DNA of 64,000 nucleotides, from assembly GCA_002316385.1 (NCBI GenBank), contig DCDL01000004.1:96250-160249 (forward strand), written 5' to 3'. Origin of the DNA: Clostridium sp. UBA1056. GTDB taxonomy: Bacteria; Bacillota; Clostridia; Clostridiales; Clostridiaceae. Below the pieces are notes generated by a model. The model made no database searches. It had not been told where the DNA came from and saw only the letters and a program-made list of their open reading frames with translations. The translations under genes were made by a program, and so were the position numbers. Within the stretch, counting starts at the first letter, position 1, and each line of letters opens with the position of its first letter. Below are positions 42,715 to 50,681 of this stretch, piece by piece.

Positions 42715-43680
42715 TTATTTGGGTATTTTATCCATGTGCATGGAGTAATCTTTATGATTTATATAACTTTTATCTTTAGATAATTGATTTTTTAATTCCT
42801 CAAGATTAACAAATTTTTTTTCTTCCCTTATCTTCTCTATAAAATATAATTTAATTTCTTCTCCATATATATTCTTGTCAAAATTTAAAATATTAGTCTC
42901 TATACTTAATTTATTACCTTCTAGGGTAGGATTATATCCAATATTAGTTATACCTTTATAAAAGTTATTTTTATACTCTATAATGGTTCCATAAACTCCA
43001 CCCTTAGGTACTATAAAACTTTTATCATAATTTAAATTCACAGTAGGAAATCCTATGGTTCTTCCTATTTGTTTCCCTTTAATTATATATCCCTTTAACA
43101 TAAATGGCCTATCTAAAAATTTGTTAGCTTTTTCAATGTTTCCTTCTTGAAGATTATGTCTAATAGCAGAGCTACTTACCACTTCTCCATCTACAGTAAC
43201 GGGATTCACTACAAAAAGCTGATAATCTAAAATTTCACTATACTTTTTAAGAATTTCTACATCACCTAAGTTTTTATATCCAAATCGATAATTAAAGCCA
43301 ACTACTATACCTTTAACGTTATAGTAGTTCTTTAAATTCTTAATAAATTCATCAGGCGAAATAGACATAAACTCTTTATTAAATTCCATAAAGTTTACTA
43401 TGTCTACCTTAAGTTTCTCAAATAAAATAGATTTTTCTTCATTACTCATTACTAGTTTGGGGCAAATTTCTTTATTAACAACAGATAAGGGATGATTTTT
43501 AAAAGTACATACCATAACTTCTATATCCTTTATATGTTGATCTTTTTTAATTTTATCTGCCAGCTTCCTAGCACTATTAATTAATGTTCTATGACCACTA
43601 TGTATACCATCAAAACTGCCTAGTACAATTACACTAGGAGTTTCAAGGATTTTACTAAAATTATCTTCTATAACCTTCAT
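42715..43680 (-). CDS. ribF: Bifunctional riboflavin kinase/FAD synthetase
   Basis: RibF phosphorylates riboflavin to FMN and adenylates FMN to FAD. The 321-residue protein has an N-terminal nucleotidyltransferase domain with G-S-F-D-G-I-H-S-G-H and G-F-N-Y-R-F-G, an S-S-S-A-I-R motif, and a C-terminal kinase domain with K-G-K-Q-I-G-R-T-I-G-F-P-T-V-N-L. The length is typical. It starts 12 bp after truB. The truB-ribF-rpsO order is conserved. Confidence 0.96.
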   Translation of the reverse strand: MKVIEDNFSKILETPSVIVLGSFDGIHSGHRTLINSARKLADKIKKDQHIKDIEVMVCTFKNHPLSVVNKEICPKLVMSNEEKSILFEKLKVDIVNFMEFNKEFMSISPDEFIKNLKNYYNVKGIVVGFNYRFGYKNLGDVEILKKYSEILDYQLFVVNPVTVDGEVVSSSAIRHNLQEGNIEKANKFLDRPFMLKGYIIKGKQIGRTIGFPTVNLNYDKSFIVPKGGVYGTIIEYKNNFYKGITNIGYNPTLEGNKLSIETNILNFDKNIYGEEIKLYFIEKIREEKKFVNLEELKNQLSKDKSYINHKDYSMHMDKIPK

Positions 43681-43691
43681 AAATATATCCC

Positions 43692-44579
43692 CTAAACAAA
43701 AAGTTTTATTAGTTTAAATCCTGCATCACTTTCTAATCCAATTCCTATAAGCTTATCCGAATTGTTATATACTGCATACTTACAAAACTTTTCAATTTTA
43801 TTTAAAAGAGTCCTATCATTTATAGTTACTCCGTTTAATATCAATCTTTCAAACTTTTCATTAACCACAAGTTTAGGAAATTTACTAAATACTTCATCTA
43901 AAGAAATAATATAATTATTTATATTTTCCTCTGTTAGTTCTTTTAAATCTATACTATTCTCTATGCTAAAAGGACCTGTAGCTGTTCTCTTTAAATCCCA
44001 CATCATAGCTCCACAACCAAGTTCTTCTCCTATATCATAGCATAAGCTTCTTATATAAGTTCCCTTAGAACATCTAACTTTTATTTCAATTATTGGACTA
44101 CTTATAGACAATATCTCAATACTATATATAGTAACTCTCCTTGGCTCTCTGTAGACCTCTTTTCCTTCTCTAGCTAATTCATATAGTTTTTTTCCATTTT
44201 GCTTAAGAGCAGAATACATAGGTGGTACTTGATTAATGATTCCTTCAAATTTAAATATGGCATTAGCAATTTCTTCTTCTGTAAAACTAACATTGCTTTC
44301 ACGAAGTACCTTTCCTTCTCTATCATAAGTGTCAGTAACTACGCCTAATTTAACTTTTGCTATATACTCTTTCTCACCTTCCATGATAAAATCTATAGCT
44401 TTAGTAGCTCTTCCGATACATACTGGAAGTACACCACTAGCTTCTGGATCTAGAGTACCACCATGTCCAACTTTCTTTTCTCTAGCTAGCTTTTTTACTC
44501 TTCTTACTACCTCAAAGGAACTTATTCCAAGGGGTTTATTTATATTTAAAACTCCAAAGGGTTTATTATTTTCTATCAT
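43692..44579 (-). CDS. truB: tRNA pseudouridine-55 synthase TruB
   Basis: TruB makes pseudouridine 55 in the T-loop of tRNAs. The 295-residue protein begins with G-V-L-N-I-N-K-P-L-G-I-S-S and has the catalytic motif G-H-G-G-T-L-D-P-E-A-S-G-V-L, with the active-site aspartate. It also has the R-C-S-K-G-T-Y-I-R-S-L segment. It overlaps the end of nrnA by 14 bp, so the two are coupled. Its own ribosome binding site is weak (AAGAG). Confidence 0.96.
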   Translation of the reverse strand: MIENNKPFGVLNINKPLGISSFEVVRRVKKLAREKKVGHGGTLDPEASGVLPVCIGRATKAIDFIMEGEKEYIAKVKLGVVTDTYDREGKVLRESNVSFTEEEIANAIFKFEGIINQVPPMYSALKQNGKKLYELAREGKEVYREPRRVTIYSIEILSISSPIIEIKVRCSKGTYIRSLCYDIGEELGCGAMMWDLKRTATGPFSIENSIDLKELTEENINNYIISLDEVFSKFPKLVVNEKFERLILNGVTINDRTLLNKIEKFCKYAVYNNSDKLIGIGLESDAGFKLIKLFV

Positions 44580-45540
44580 AAGATATCAACTCTTCTTTTA
44601 ATATTTTATACATTTTATCCTTTACATCTGACATAGAGCCTTCACAAAAAAGTCCTGCTGCTCTTTTATGCCCTCCACCATCAAAGATTTCTGCTACCTT
44701 GCTAACATCAACTACTTCTTTAGATCTTAAACTTACTTTTACTCCACCTTTACTTTCCTTAAACAATGCCACTACTTCTACTCCACTTATCATGGCTCCA
44801 AAATGAATAACCTCGGAAGAGTCTATGGATTCTAGTCCTACTTCTTTAAGCATTTTCTCAGTAATATCCATGAATGCAACTTTATTGTTAATATGTAGTG
44901 TTAGAGCATCTATTACTTTCCCAAAAAACTTAACTTTACTAAATTCTTTATTTTCAAATATTTGTCTTTGAATCTTATTAAAGTTAACTCCGATTTTAAT
45001 AATAGCCCCAGCTATCTCATGTGTTACAGTGGTTGTATTAGAATGCTTAAAAGAACCTGTATCTGTTAAAATAGAAGTATAAATTGATTTACCTATTTCC
45101 TTAGTAATATCTACTTTTAACTGAGCTAATAGGTCATAGATTATCTCCCCTACTGCTGCAGAATTTACATCTACATAATTTAAATCACCATACTTCTCAT
45201 TGCTTAGGTGGTGATCTATGTTTATAAGTTTATATTGTCTGTTATCTCTATCTAAATTAGCATTTATCCTCTTGAAATCCCCACAGTCTAGTACAATTAC
45301 TAAATCTGTATCTTCCTTTACATCTTGAAGTAATCCAGTAATTTCTTCGCTATAAGGTAAATAAGAAAATGTATCTGGAATCTCTTCCTTTGAAATTATA
45401 TATGCTTCTTTATTAAGTGCCCTCAGCCCTTGAAGTAGGGCTGTGGCACTTCCTAGAGAATCTCCATCTGGTGATTGATGAAAAGTAATTCCTATACATT
45501 TACTTTTCTCTATGATATCTACTATATTTCTAGTTATCAT
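44566..45540 (-). CDS. nrnA: DHH-family phosphoesterase, nanoRNase/pAp phosphatase
   Basis: NrnA degrades 2-5 nt RNAs and dephosphorylates 3'-phosphoadenosine 5'-phosphate. The 324-residue protein has the DHH motifs (D-G-D-S near residue 25, L-D-C-G-D, N-I-D-H-H, a later D-T-G-S) and the DHHA1 motif G-G-G-H-K-R-A-A-G. I take ATG 45540, spaced from AAAGGAGA; the ATG at 45549 is too close to that site. It overlaps rbfA by 11 bp and truB by 14 bp. Lying between rbfA and truB is typical. Confidence 0.94.
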   Translation of the reverse strand: MITRNIVDIIEKSKCIGITFHQSPDGDSLGSATALLQGLRALNKEAYIISKEEIPDTFSYLPYSEEITGLLQDVKEDTDLVIVLDCGDFKRINANLDRDNRQYKLINIDHHLSNEKYGDLNYVDVNSAAVGEIIYDLLAQLKVDITKEIGKSIYTSILTDTGSFKHSNTTTVTHEIAGAIIKIGVNFNKIQRQIFENKEFSKVKFFGKVIDALTLHINNKVAFMDITEKMLKEVGLESIDSSEVIHFGAMISGVEVVALFKESKGGVKVSLRSKEVVDVSKVAEIFDGGGHKRAAGLFCEGSMSDVKDKMYKILKEELISYDRK

Positions 45541-45892
45541 TGGAGTCATTCTCCTTTATTTTTCTAAATAAAGACTCTAAATGATTAGCTTTATCTAAAG
45601 TTGTATCTAACTCTATGATAACTTCAGGAATATGTCTTAACTTAACATTTCTTCCTATTTCTTTTCTTATAAAGCCTGTAGAACTTTTAAGAATTTTTAG
45701 AGCTTCTTCCTTTTGATCCTCTGTACCAAATATACTAACAAATACTTTAGCATAGCTTAAGTCTCTTGTAACTTCTACATCTGTTACACTTACCATAGCA
45801 GTAAGTCTAGGATCCTTTATTTTATTTTGAATAGTGTTGCTAACATCTTTTTTTATTTCTTCATTTATTCTGCCGCCTCTATAGTTAGCCAT
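45530..45892 (-). CDS. rbfA: 30S ribosome-binding factor RbfA
   Basis: RbfA binds the 16S 5' helix region in late 30S maturation and aids cold adaptation. The 120-residue protein is the usual length with the single KH-like domain and segments R-G-G-R-I-N-E-E-I, D-P-R-L, V-T-R-D-L-S-Y-A-K-V-F-V and L-R-H-I-P-E-V. The ATG at 45892 lies 8 bp after GGAG. The GTG at 45901 overlaps that site and is not used. It follows infB by 18 bp. Confidence 0.95.
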   Translation of the reverse strand: MANYRGGRINEEIKKDVSNTIQNKIKDPRLTAMVSVTDVEVTRDLSYAKVFVSIFGTEDQKEEALKILKSSTGFIRKEIGRNVKLRHIPEVIIELDTTLDKANHLESLFRKIKENDSNDN

Positions 45893-45910
45893 GGAGATCA
45901 CTCCTTCCTA

Positions 45911-47995
45911 TTACAATTCTTTTCGTTTAATTTCTTCCATAATATAACCTTCAATAATGTCTCCTTCTTTTACATCATTGAATTTATCAATGCTAAGTCC
46001 ACATTCATATCCAGCAGCTGCCTCTTTAACATCATCTTTAAATCTCTTTAAAGATGCAAGAGTAGATTCTGTAATTACTATACCATCTCTTAATACTCTA
46101 ACCTTACAATTTCTTGTTATTTTTCCATTAAGCACATAACATCCAGCTATGGTACCTACATTAGAAATTTTATATACCTGTCTTGCTTCACAACGTCCAA
46201 TAACAACTTCCTTATATTCAGGGTCAAGCATACCAATCATTGCTGATTTAATATCATCTAATGCATCATAAATAATTCTATAAGTCTTAATTTCTACGCT
46301 ATCTCTTTCTGCAACTGCAATAGCATTATTGTCTGGTCTTACATTGAAACCTATGATAATAGCATTAGAAGCATAAGCTAGGGATACGTCTGTTTCAGTT
46401 ATAGCTCCAACTGCTCCGTGGATAACTCTAACTTTTACATTATCTGTAGAAAGCTTTTCTATAGATTGCTTAACAGCTTCTGCTGAACCTTGAACGTCAG
46501 CCTTAACTATTACACTTAACTCTTTAACCTTACCTTCTTGGATTTGGTTGTATAGATTTTCCATAGATACTCTATTAGATGTTTGGAAATGTTCTTGTCT
46601 AATCTTTTCTTTTCTTGACTCTGCCATTATTCTAGCTGTCTTCTCGTCTCTAACAACAGTAAATCTGTCTCCTGCTGCTGGAACTTCTGAAAGACCTAAT
46701 ATTTCTACTGGGATAGAAGGACCGGCTTCTTTTGTATTCTTACCTTTATCATCAATCATTGCTCTGATTCTACCATAAGTAGTTCCAACTATTATAGAAT
46801 CTCCTGATTTTAAAGTTCCATTTTGAACTAGTATACTAGCTACAGGTCCTCTTCCTTTATCTAATTTAGCTTCTATAACTGTTCCTTTAGCTCTTCTGTT
46901 AGCATCAGCTTTTAATTCTAACATTTCAGCATTTATTACAACCATCTCAAGTAGGCTATCTAAACCTTCCTTAGTGTGGGCAGATACTGGTACACATATA
47001 GTATCTCCACCCCAATCTTCAGCTACTAATCCATATTCTGTTAACTCTTGTTTAACCCTATCTGGATTTGCACTTTCTTTATCCATTTTGTTTATAGCTA
47101 TAATCATAGGTACTTCTGCAGCCTTGCAATGATTTATAGCCTCTACAGTCTGAGGCATAATTCCATCATCTGCAGCTACAACTAATATAACTATATCTGT
47201 AACTTGAGCTCCTCTAGCTCTCATAGATGTAAAAGCTTCGTGACCTGGAGTATCAAGGAAGGTAATTCTCTCACCATTAACATCTACAGTATAAGCCCCT
47301 ATATGTTGAGTAATTCCACCAGCCTCTGTTGCTGTAACTTTAGATTTCTTTATTGCATCTAGTAATGATGTCTTACCGTGGTCAACGTGACCCATTACAG
47401 TTACTATTGGTGGTCTTTTAGTTTCTGTTACTTCTGATGTTTCTTCATCTAAAGCATCAATTTCATCTTCTTGCTCTTTAGCAACTTCACCAACATTTTG
47501 CTCTTTTAATACTGGAATAGATCCAAAGCTCTCTATAAGCTTTGAAGCCGTATTGAAGTCAATCTCTTGGTTTACACTTGCCATAACACCTTGGAAGATT
47601 AAAGCTCTTATAACCTCTACTACTGGTTTTTTAAGCTTATCAGCTAAGTCTTTTACAACAATAGTTTCTTCCATCTCAATAACTTCATCTGGAGTTTCAT
47701 CAACTTTTTCTTCTACTCTTTTATTGTTACTTCTTCTTATCTTACTGTTTTTTCTTTGTTGTTTGCTTATGTCTTCATTGATTTTTGATTCATACTCTTC
47801 AATGATTTCCTTCTTTTCAGCTGCTTCTTTTTTTTGTTCTTCGTATAACTCTTTTATAAGATCAGCATCCTCTTCATCTATGACGCTCATGTGATTCTTA
47901 GCTTCTACTCCGAACTCATCCATTAATACACTTATAAGTTCCTTATTTGAAACTTCTAATTCTTTAGCTAACTCATATATTCTTATTTTCGCCAA
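45911..47995 (-). CDS. infB: Translation initiation factor IF-2
   Basis: IF-2 is the GTPase that brings initiator tRNA to the 30S subunit. I start it at TTG 47995 (GGGGGTGA site 5 bp upstream), which gives M-A-K-I-R-I-Y-E-L-A-K-E-L, the usual IF-2 N-terminus, and 694 residues. The longer ORF start at 48037 overlaps ylxQ. Domains are an N-terminal IF2N helix bundle, a charged linker shorter than in E. coli, a G domain with VMGHVDHGKTS, D-T-P-G-H-E and N-K-M-D, and domains II-IV. It sits in the nusA-ylxR-ylxQ-infB-rbfA operon. Confidence 0.96.
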   Translation of the reverse strand: MAKIRIYELAKELEVSNKELISVLMDEFGVEAKNHMSVIDEEDADLIKELYEEQKKEAAEKKEIIEEYESKINEDISKQQRKNSKIRRSNNKRVEEKVDETPDEVIEMEETIVVKDLADKLKKPVVEVIRALIFQGVMASVNQEIDFNTASKLIESFGSIPVLKEQNVGEVAKEQEDEIDALDEETSEVTETKRPPIVTVMGHVDHGKTSLLDAIKKSKVTATEAGGITQHIGAYTVDVNGERITFLDTPGHEAFTSMRARGAQVTDIVILVVAADDGIMPQTVEAINHCKAAEVPMIIAINKMDKESANPDRVKQELTEYGLVAEDWGGDTICVPVSAHTKEGLDSLLEMVVINAEMLELKADANRRAKGTVIEAKLDKGRGPVASILVQNGTLKSGDSIIVGTTYGRIRAMIDDKGKNTKEAGPSIPVEILGLSEVPAAGDRFTVVRDEKTARIMAESRKEKIRQEHFQTSNRVSMENLYNQIQEGKVKELSVIVKADVQGSAEAVKQSIEKLSTDNVKVRVIHGAVGAITETDVSLAYASNAIIIGFNVRPDNNAIAVAERDSVEIKTYRIIYDALDDIKSAMIGMLDPEYKEVVIGRCEARQVYKISNVGTIAGCYVLNGKITRNCKVRVLRDGIVITESTLASLKRFKDDVKEAAAGYECGLSIDKFNDVKEGDIIEGYIMEEIKRKEL

Positions 47996-48012
47996 AACTT
48001 TCACCCCCGAAT

Positions 48013-48327
48013 TTACATTCCGTAATTCTCTTTCCATAACTTTATTAAATTTTTACAGATTTTTTCATCTTTTACTGCTAGCACATTGATTTCTTCTCTA
48101 CCTATAGCTATACCCAATTCATCCTTTGGTATGTTCCCTATTACAGGCACTTTTCTGTCAGCGCAGTATTTCTCAAACTTCTTTTTAGTATTCTCTGAAC
48201 ATTCTAAGGATAAAATACATAGATGAGCTTTATTTCTTTTAATTTCTTCTTCACATCCATTATATCCTTCTATCAAGTTTCTAGACTTCTTTGCAATTCC
48301 TAGAAAACTTAAAAATTTATTCTGCAT
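48013..48327 (-). CDS. ylxQ: L7Ae-family RNA-binding protein YlxQ
   Basis: This small protein belongs to the L7Ae/L30e family, which binds kink-turn RNA. The 104-residue protein has the single fold with F-L-G-I-A-K-K-S-R-N-L at the N-terminus. Its ATG at 48327 lies inside the end of ylxR (11-bp overlap), so translation is coupled. Between ylxR and infB is the usual location. Its RNA target is not known from sequence. Confidence 0.92.
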   Translation of the reverse strand: MQNKFLSFLGIAKKSRNLIEGYNGCEEEIKRNKAHLCILSLECSENTKKKFEKYCADRKVPVIGNIPKDELGIAIGREEINVLAVKDEKICKNLIKLWKENYGM

Positions 48328-48586
48328 TAAATATCTCTTCCTTTAGTTTATCATATATTTCTTCACTTATCTTTGTTTCTAAGTTTCTTTCTAATCTTTT
48401 AGTCTTTACAGCTTTTTCTAAGCAATCTATATTTCTGCAGATATATGCTCCACGTCCAGGCTTCTTACCATGTAAATCTATAAATATTTCATTTTCTTTA
48501 TTTTTAACAACTCTTATAAGTTCCTTCTTAGGTTTCATTTCCATGCATCCAGTACACATTCTTTGAGGTATCTTCTTTACCTTCAT
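48317..48586 (-). CDS. rnpM: YlxR/RnpM RNA-binding protein (DUF448)
   Basis: YlxR is a small DUF448 protein, renamed RnpM after reports that it binds the RNA subunit of RNase P. The 89-residue protein begins with R-M-C-T-G-C and has the family G-R-G-A-Y-I-C motif and a later C-L-E-K-A segment. Four cysteines appear in the pattern C-T-G-C-M ... I-C-R-N-I-D-C. It lies 16 bp after nusA and overlaps ylxQ. AGGTAGGTG precedes the ATG. Confidence 0.93.
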   Translation of the reverse strand: MKVKKIPQRMCTGCMEMKPKKELIRVVKNKENEIFIDLHGKKPGRGAYICRNIDCLEKAVKTKRLERNLETKISEEIYDKLKEEIFNAE

Positions 48587-48602
48587 AAAATATCACCTAC
48601 CT

Positions 48603-49688
48603 TTAAAGGTTACTTTCTTCATTTTTTAAGCTTTCGGCTTGACTTTTGCTCTTAATGTCTATTTTCCATCCAGTAAGTCTTGCTGCCAGTCTAACATTTT
48701 GCCCTTCTTTACCTATAGCTAATGATAATTGATTATCATCTACTACTACTTTAGCACTCTTTTCTTCATCATTAATATCTACAGATAGTACTTTAGATGG
48801 ACTTAGAGCATGTGCAATGTATTCTTCTGGTAGCTTACTCCATTTTATTATGTCAATTTTCTCATTTTTGAGTTCATTTACAATGTTTTGAACTCTAATT
48901 CCTTTAGGCCCAACACAAGCTCCCATAGGATCTACTTCTTCATCATTAGACCATACAGCTATCTTAGTTCTTGAACCTGCTTCCCTAGCTATATTTTTTA
49001 TTTCTACTATTCCACTATATATTTCTGGAACTTCCAACTCAAATAACCTTTTTACTAAACCTGGGTGAGTTCTTGAAACAACGATTTGTGGTCCCTTAGA
49101 GCTCTTCTTTACTTCTACTATATATAGCTTTAATTTCTCATTAAAAGTGTAAATCTCTCCTTGCATTTGCTCATTAGGACCTAATACAGCTTCTAGTTTA
49201 CCTAAGTCTATAAATACATTTCCTCTGTCTTTTCTTAGTACAACACCTGTTATTATATCAAATTCCTTAGTTATAAATTCATTATATATGAGAGTTCTTT
49301 CTGCTTCCTTAATTCTTTGAATAACAACTTGCTTAGCTGCTTGAGCTGCAACTCTTCCAAAGTCTCTTGGAGTAACCTCTATTTCTGCTATATCCTCTAA
49401 ATTATATTTAGCGCTAATTTCTCTAGCATCTTCCAGAGATATCTCTATTACATCATCATATACTTCTTCTACAACTTCTTTTAATGAATATACGTGAGTT
49501 TCTCCTGTGTCTCTATTAACCCATACTCTTACGTTTTGTTCCTTCGCATGAGACTTTGCAAAATTTTTCTTATATGCTGCTACTAAAGCATCTTCTATAG
49601 TGGTAAATAGCGTTTCCTCACTAATTCCCTTCTCAACAACTAGCTGCTTTACAGCATCTATAAATTCTTCCTTAAATCCGGTGCTCAT
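48603..49688 (-). CDS. nusA: Transcription termination/antitermination factor NusA
   Basis: NusA binds RNA polymerase and the nascent RNA and alters pausing and termination. The 361-residue protein has an N-terminal polymerase-binding domain, an S1 domain (about 135-200) and two KH domains with V-G-P-K-G-I-R-V-Q-N-I and I-G-K-E-G-Q-N-V-R-L-A. It lacks the acidic repeats of E. coli NusA, as is usual in Firmicutes. AAGGAGG precedes the ATG. It lies 16 bp after rimP and leads to ylxR. Confidence 0.97.
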   Translation of the reverse strand: MSTGFKEEFIDAVKQLVVEKGISEETLFTTIEDALVAAYKKNFAKSHAKEQNVRVWVNRDTGETHVYSLKEVVEEVYDDVIEISLEDAREISAKYNLEDIAEIEVTPRDFGRVAAQAAKQVVIQRIKEAERTLIYNEFITKEFDIITGVVLRKDRGNVFIDLGKLEAVLGPNEQMQGEIYTFNEKLKLYIVEVKKSSKGPQIVVSRTHPGLVKRLFELEVPEIYSGIVEIKNIAREAGSRTKIAVWSNDEEVDPMGACVGPKGIRVQNIVNELKNEKIDIIKWSKLPEEYIAHALSPSKVLSVDINDEEKSAKVVVDDNQLSLAIGKEGQNVRLAARLTGWKIDIKSKSQAESLKNEESNL

Positions 49689-49704
49689 TATATATATATC
49701 CTCC

Positions 49705-50166
49705 TTATAAAGTTGGGTTTAACGTAACTATAGACACCTTTAACATTGGTATTGTAACCTCATTGTTATCTACCGTTAGCATTAGATTTTCACTATCAAA
49801 ACCCTTTAGTACCCCTTCGTATTTTTTCTTTCCTTCAAATAATGCTGAAAGCTTTACAGCCACATCATAATTTATATATTTATTAAAATGTTCTTTTGTA
49901 ACTAAGGTTCTAAATATACCAGGAGATGATACTTCTAAATTATATTCTTCAGCTATAGGATCTTCTACATCTAGCATTTCTCCAACAGCCTTGCTTACTT
50001 CCACACAGTTATCCAAAGCAACACCTTTTTCACTATCTATGAAAACTCTTAAAATATTCTGTCCGCCTTCACGTACATACTCTAAGTGATAAAGCTCAAA
50101 TCCTAGTTTTTCAACTATATTAGTAATTTTACTATGGAGTTTTTCTATAACACCGTTACTGTTCAT
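49705..50166 (-). CDS. rimP: Ribosome maturation factor RimP
   Basis: RimP assists 30S assembly before S12 binding. The 153-residue protein has the two-domain RimP fold with Y-L-E-Y-V-R-E-G-G-Q-N-I-L-R-V-F-I-D, C-V-E-V-S-K-A-V-G and E-V-S-S-P-G segments. It heads the rimP-nusA-infB operon. AAAGGAGG at 50173-50180 fixes the ATG at 50166. No terminator separates it from the genes that follow. Confidence 0.95.
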   Translation of the reverse strand: MNSNGVIEKLHSKITNIVEKLGFELYHLEYVREGGQNILRVFIDSEKGVALDNCVEVSKAVGEMLDVEDPIAEEYNLEVSSPGIFRTLVTKEHFNKYINYDVAVKLSALFEGKKKYEGVLKGFDSENLMLTVDNNEVTIPMLKVSIVTLNPTL

Positions 50167-50292
50167 AATATATTTCCTCCTTTTATTATATTTCCTTTAA
50201 AGCTTTAATAATAAACCTAATACTTTTTCCATTGTGAGCAAATGTTTATACTAGCATAATTTCTAAGAATATTTATTGACTGATTTCTGTTC

Positions 50293-50349
50293 AAGCGAAA
50301 CTCACCTTGAGCTGGAGCCGTCAACTCCAGCTCAAGCTAAGTTTCACTT
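50293..50349. repeat. Long GC-rich hairpin upstream of rimP
   Basis: 25-bp arms, of which the inner 11 bp TTGAGCTGGAG/CTCCAGCTCAA are perfect and the outer 14 bp carry three or four mismatches, enclose a 7-nt loop. No U-run follows on either strand. It is much more GC-rich than its surroundings. Confidence 0.7.
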
Positions 50350-50356
50350 TATAATT

Positions 50357-50381
50357 AAAACGCAACTTTAGGTTGCGTTTT
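50357..50381 (-). terminator. Intrinsic terminator of polC
   Basis: A 10-bp stem AAAACGCAAC/GTTGCGTTTT with a five-base loop is followed by AATTATAAA on the minus strand. Confidence 0.82.
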
Positions 50382-50389
50382 AATAAATA

Positions 50390-50414
50390 GAGAGTAGGCA
50401 TAAATCCTACTCTC
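50390..50414 (-). terminator. Second hairpin downstream of polC
   Basis: A 9-bp stem GAGAGTAGG/CCTACTCTC with a seven-base loop is followed by TATTTATT on the minus strand. It may terminate polC in tandem with the next hairpin. Confidence 0.7.
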
Positions 50415-50556
50415 CCTCAAAGATTATCATAATAACTAGCTCATTAAGTACAATTATATCATAGCTATTTTTAATATGCAATGGTTTTAGCACCTTTGAG
50501 GTATTTCTCTCATGCCTATCTACTATAAATCTAAAATCCCCTGTAAATGTATAATA

Positions 50557-50573
50557 TATACAACAGTTGTATA
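50557..50573. repeat. 17-bp palindrome in the polC-rimP gap
   Basis: TATACAAC-A-GTTGTATA is a perfect odd-length palindrome of operator size. No promoter was identified next to it. Confidence 0.45.
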
Positions 50574-50582
50574 CATTCATAT

Positions 50583-50638
50583 AAGTTTAGCTAAATTTCA
50601 GCTAGAGTTCAAACTTCCACCGAAACTAAGCTTAACTT
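50583..50638. repeat. Imperfect palindrome just after polC
   Basis: AAGTTTAGCTAAATTTC (50583-50599) and GAAACTAAGCTTAACTT (50622-50638) are complementary with three mismatches. The arms resemble the outer arms of the hairpin at 50293-50349. Confidence 0.4.
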
Positions 50639-50681
50639 TACATATAAAGGCACCTTAACTTAATACTTAAGAGAATAGTTG

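Larger units (their letters stand above)
50167..50681. other. 515-bp hairpin-rich intergenic region between polC and rimP
   Basis: No gene is seen. In polC-to-rimP order it holds an imperfect palindrome (50583-50638), a small 17-bp palindrome (50557-50573), a hairpin (50390-50414), an intrinsic terminator (50357-50381) and a long, GC-richer hairpin (50293-50349). Some of these are probably polC termination signals and others the rimP leader. Confidence 0.7.

Noticed and set aside
47996..48037. Longer infB start overlapping ylxQ
   Set aside because: The added 14 residues do not resemble IF-2, and the GGGGGTGA site points to the TTG at 47995, which gives the standard N-terminus.
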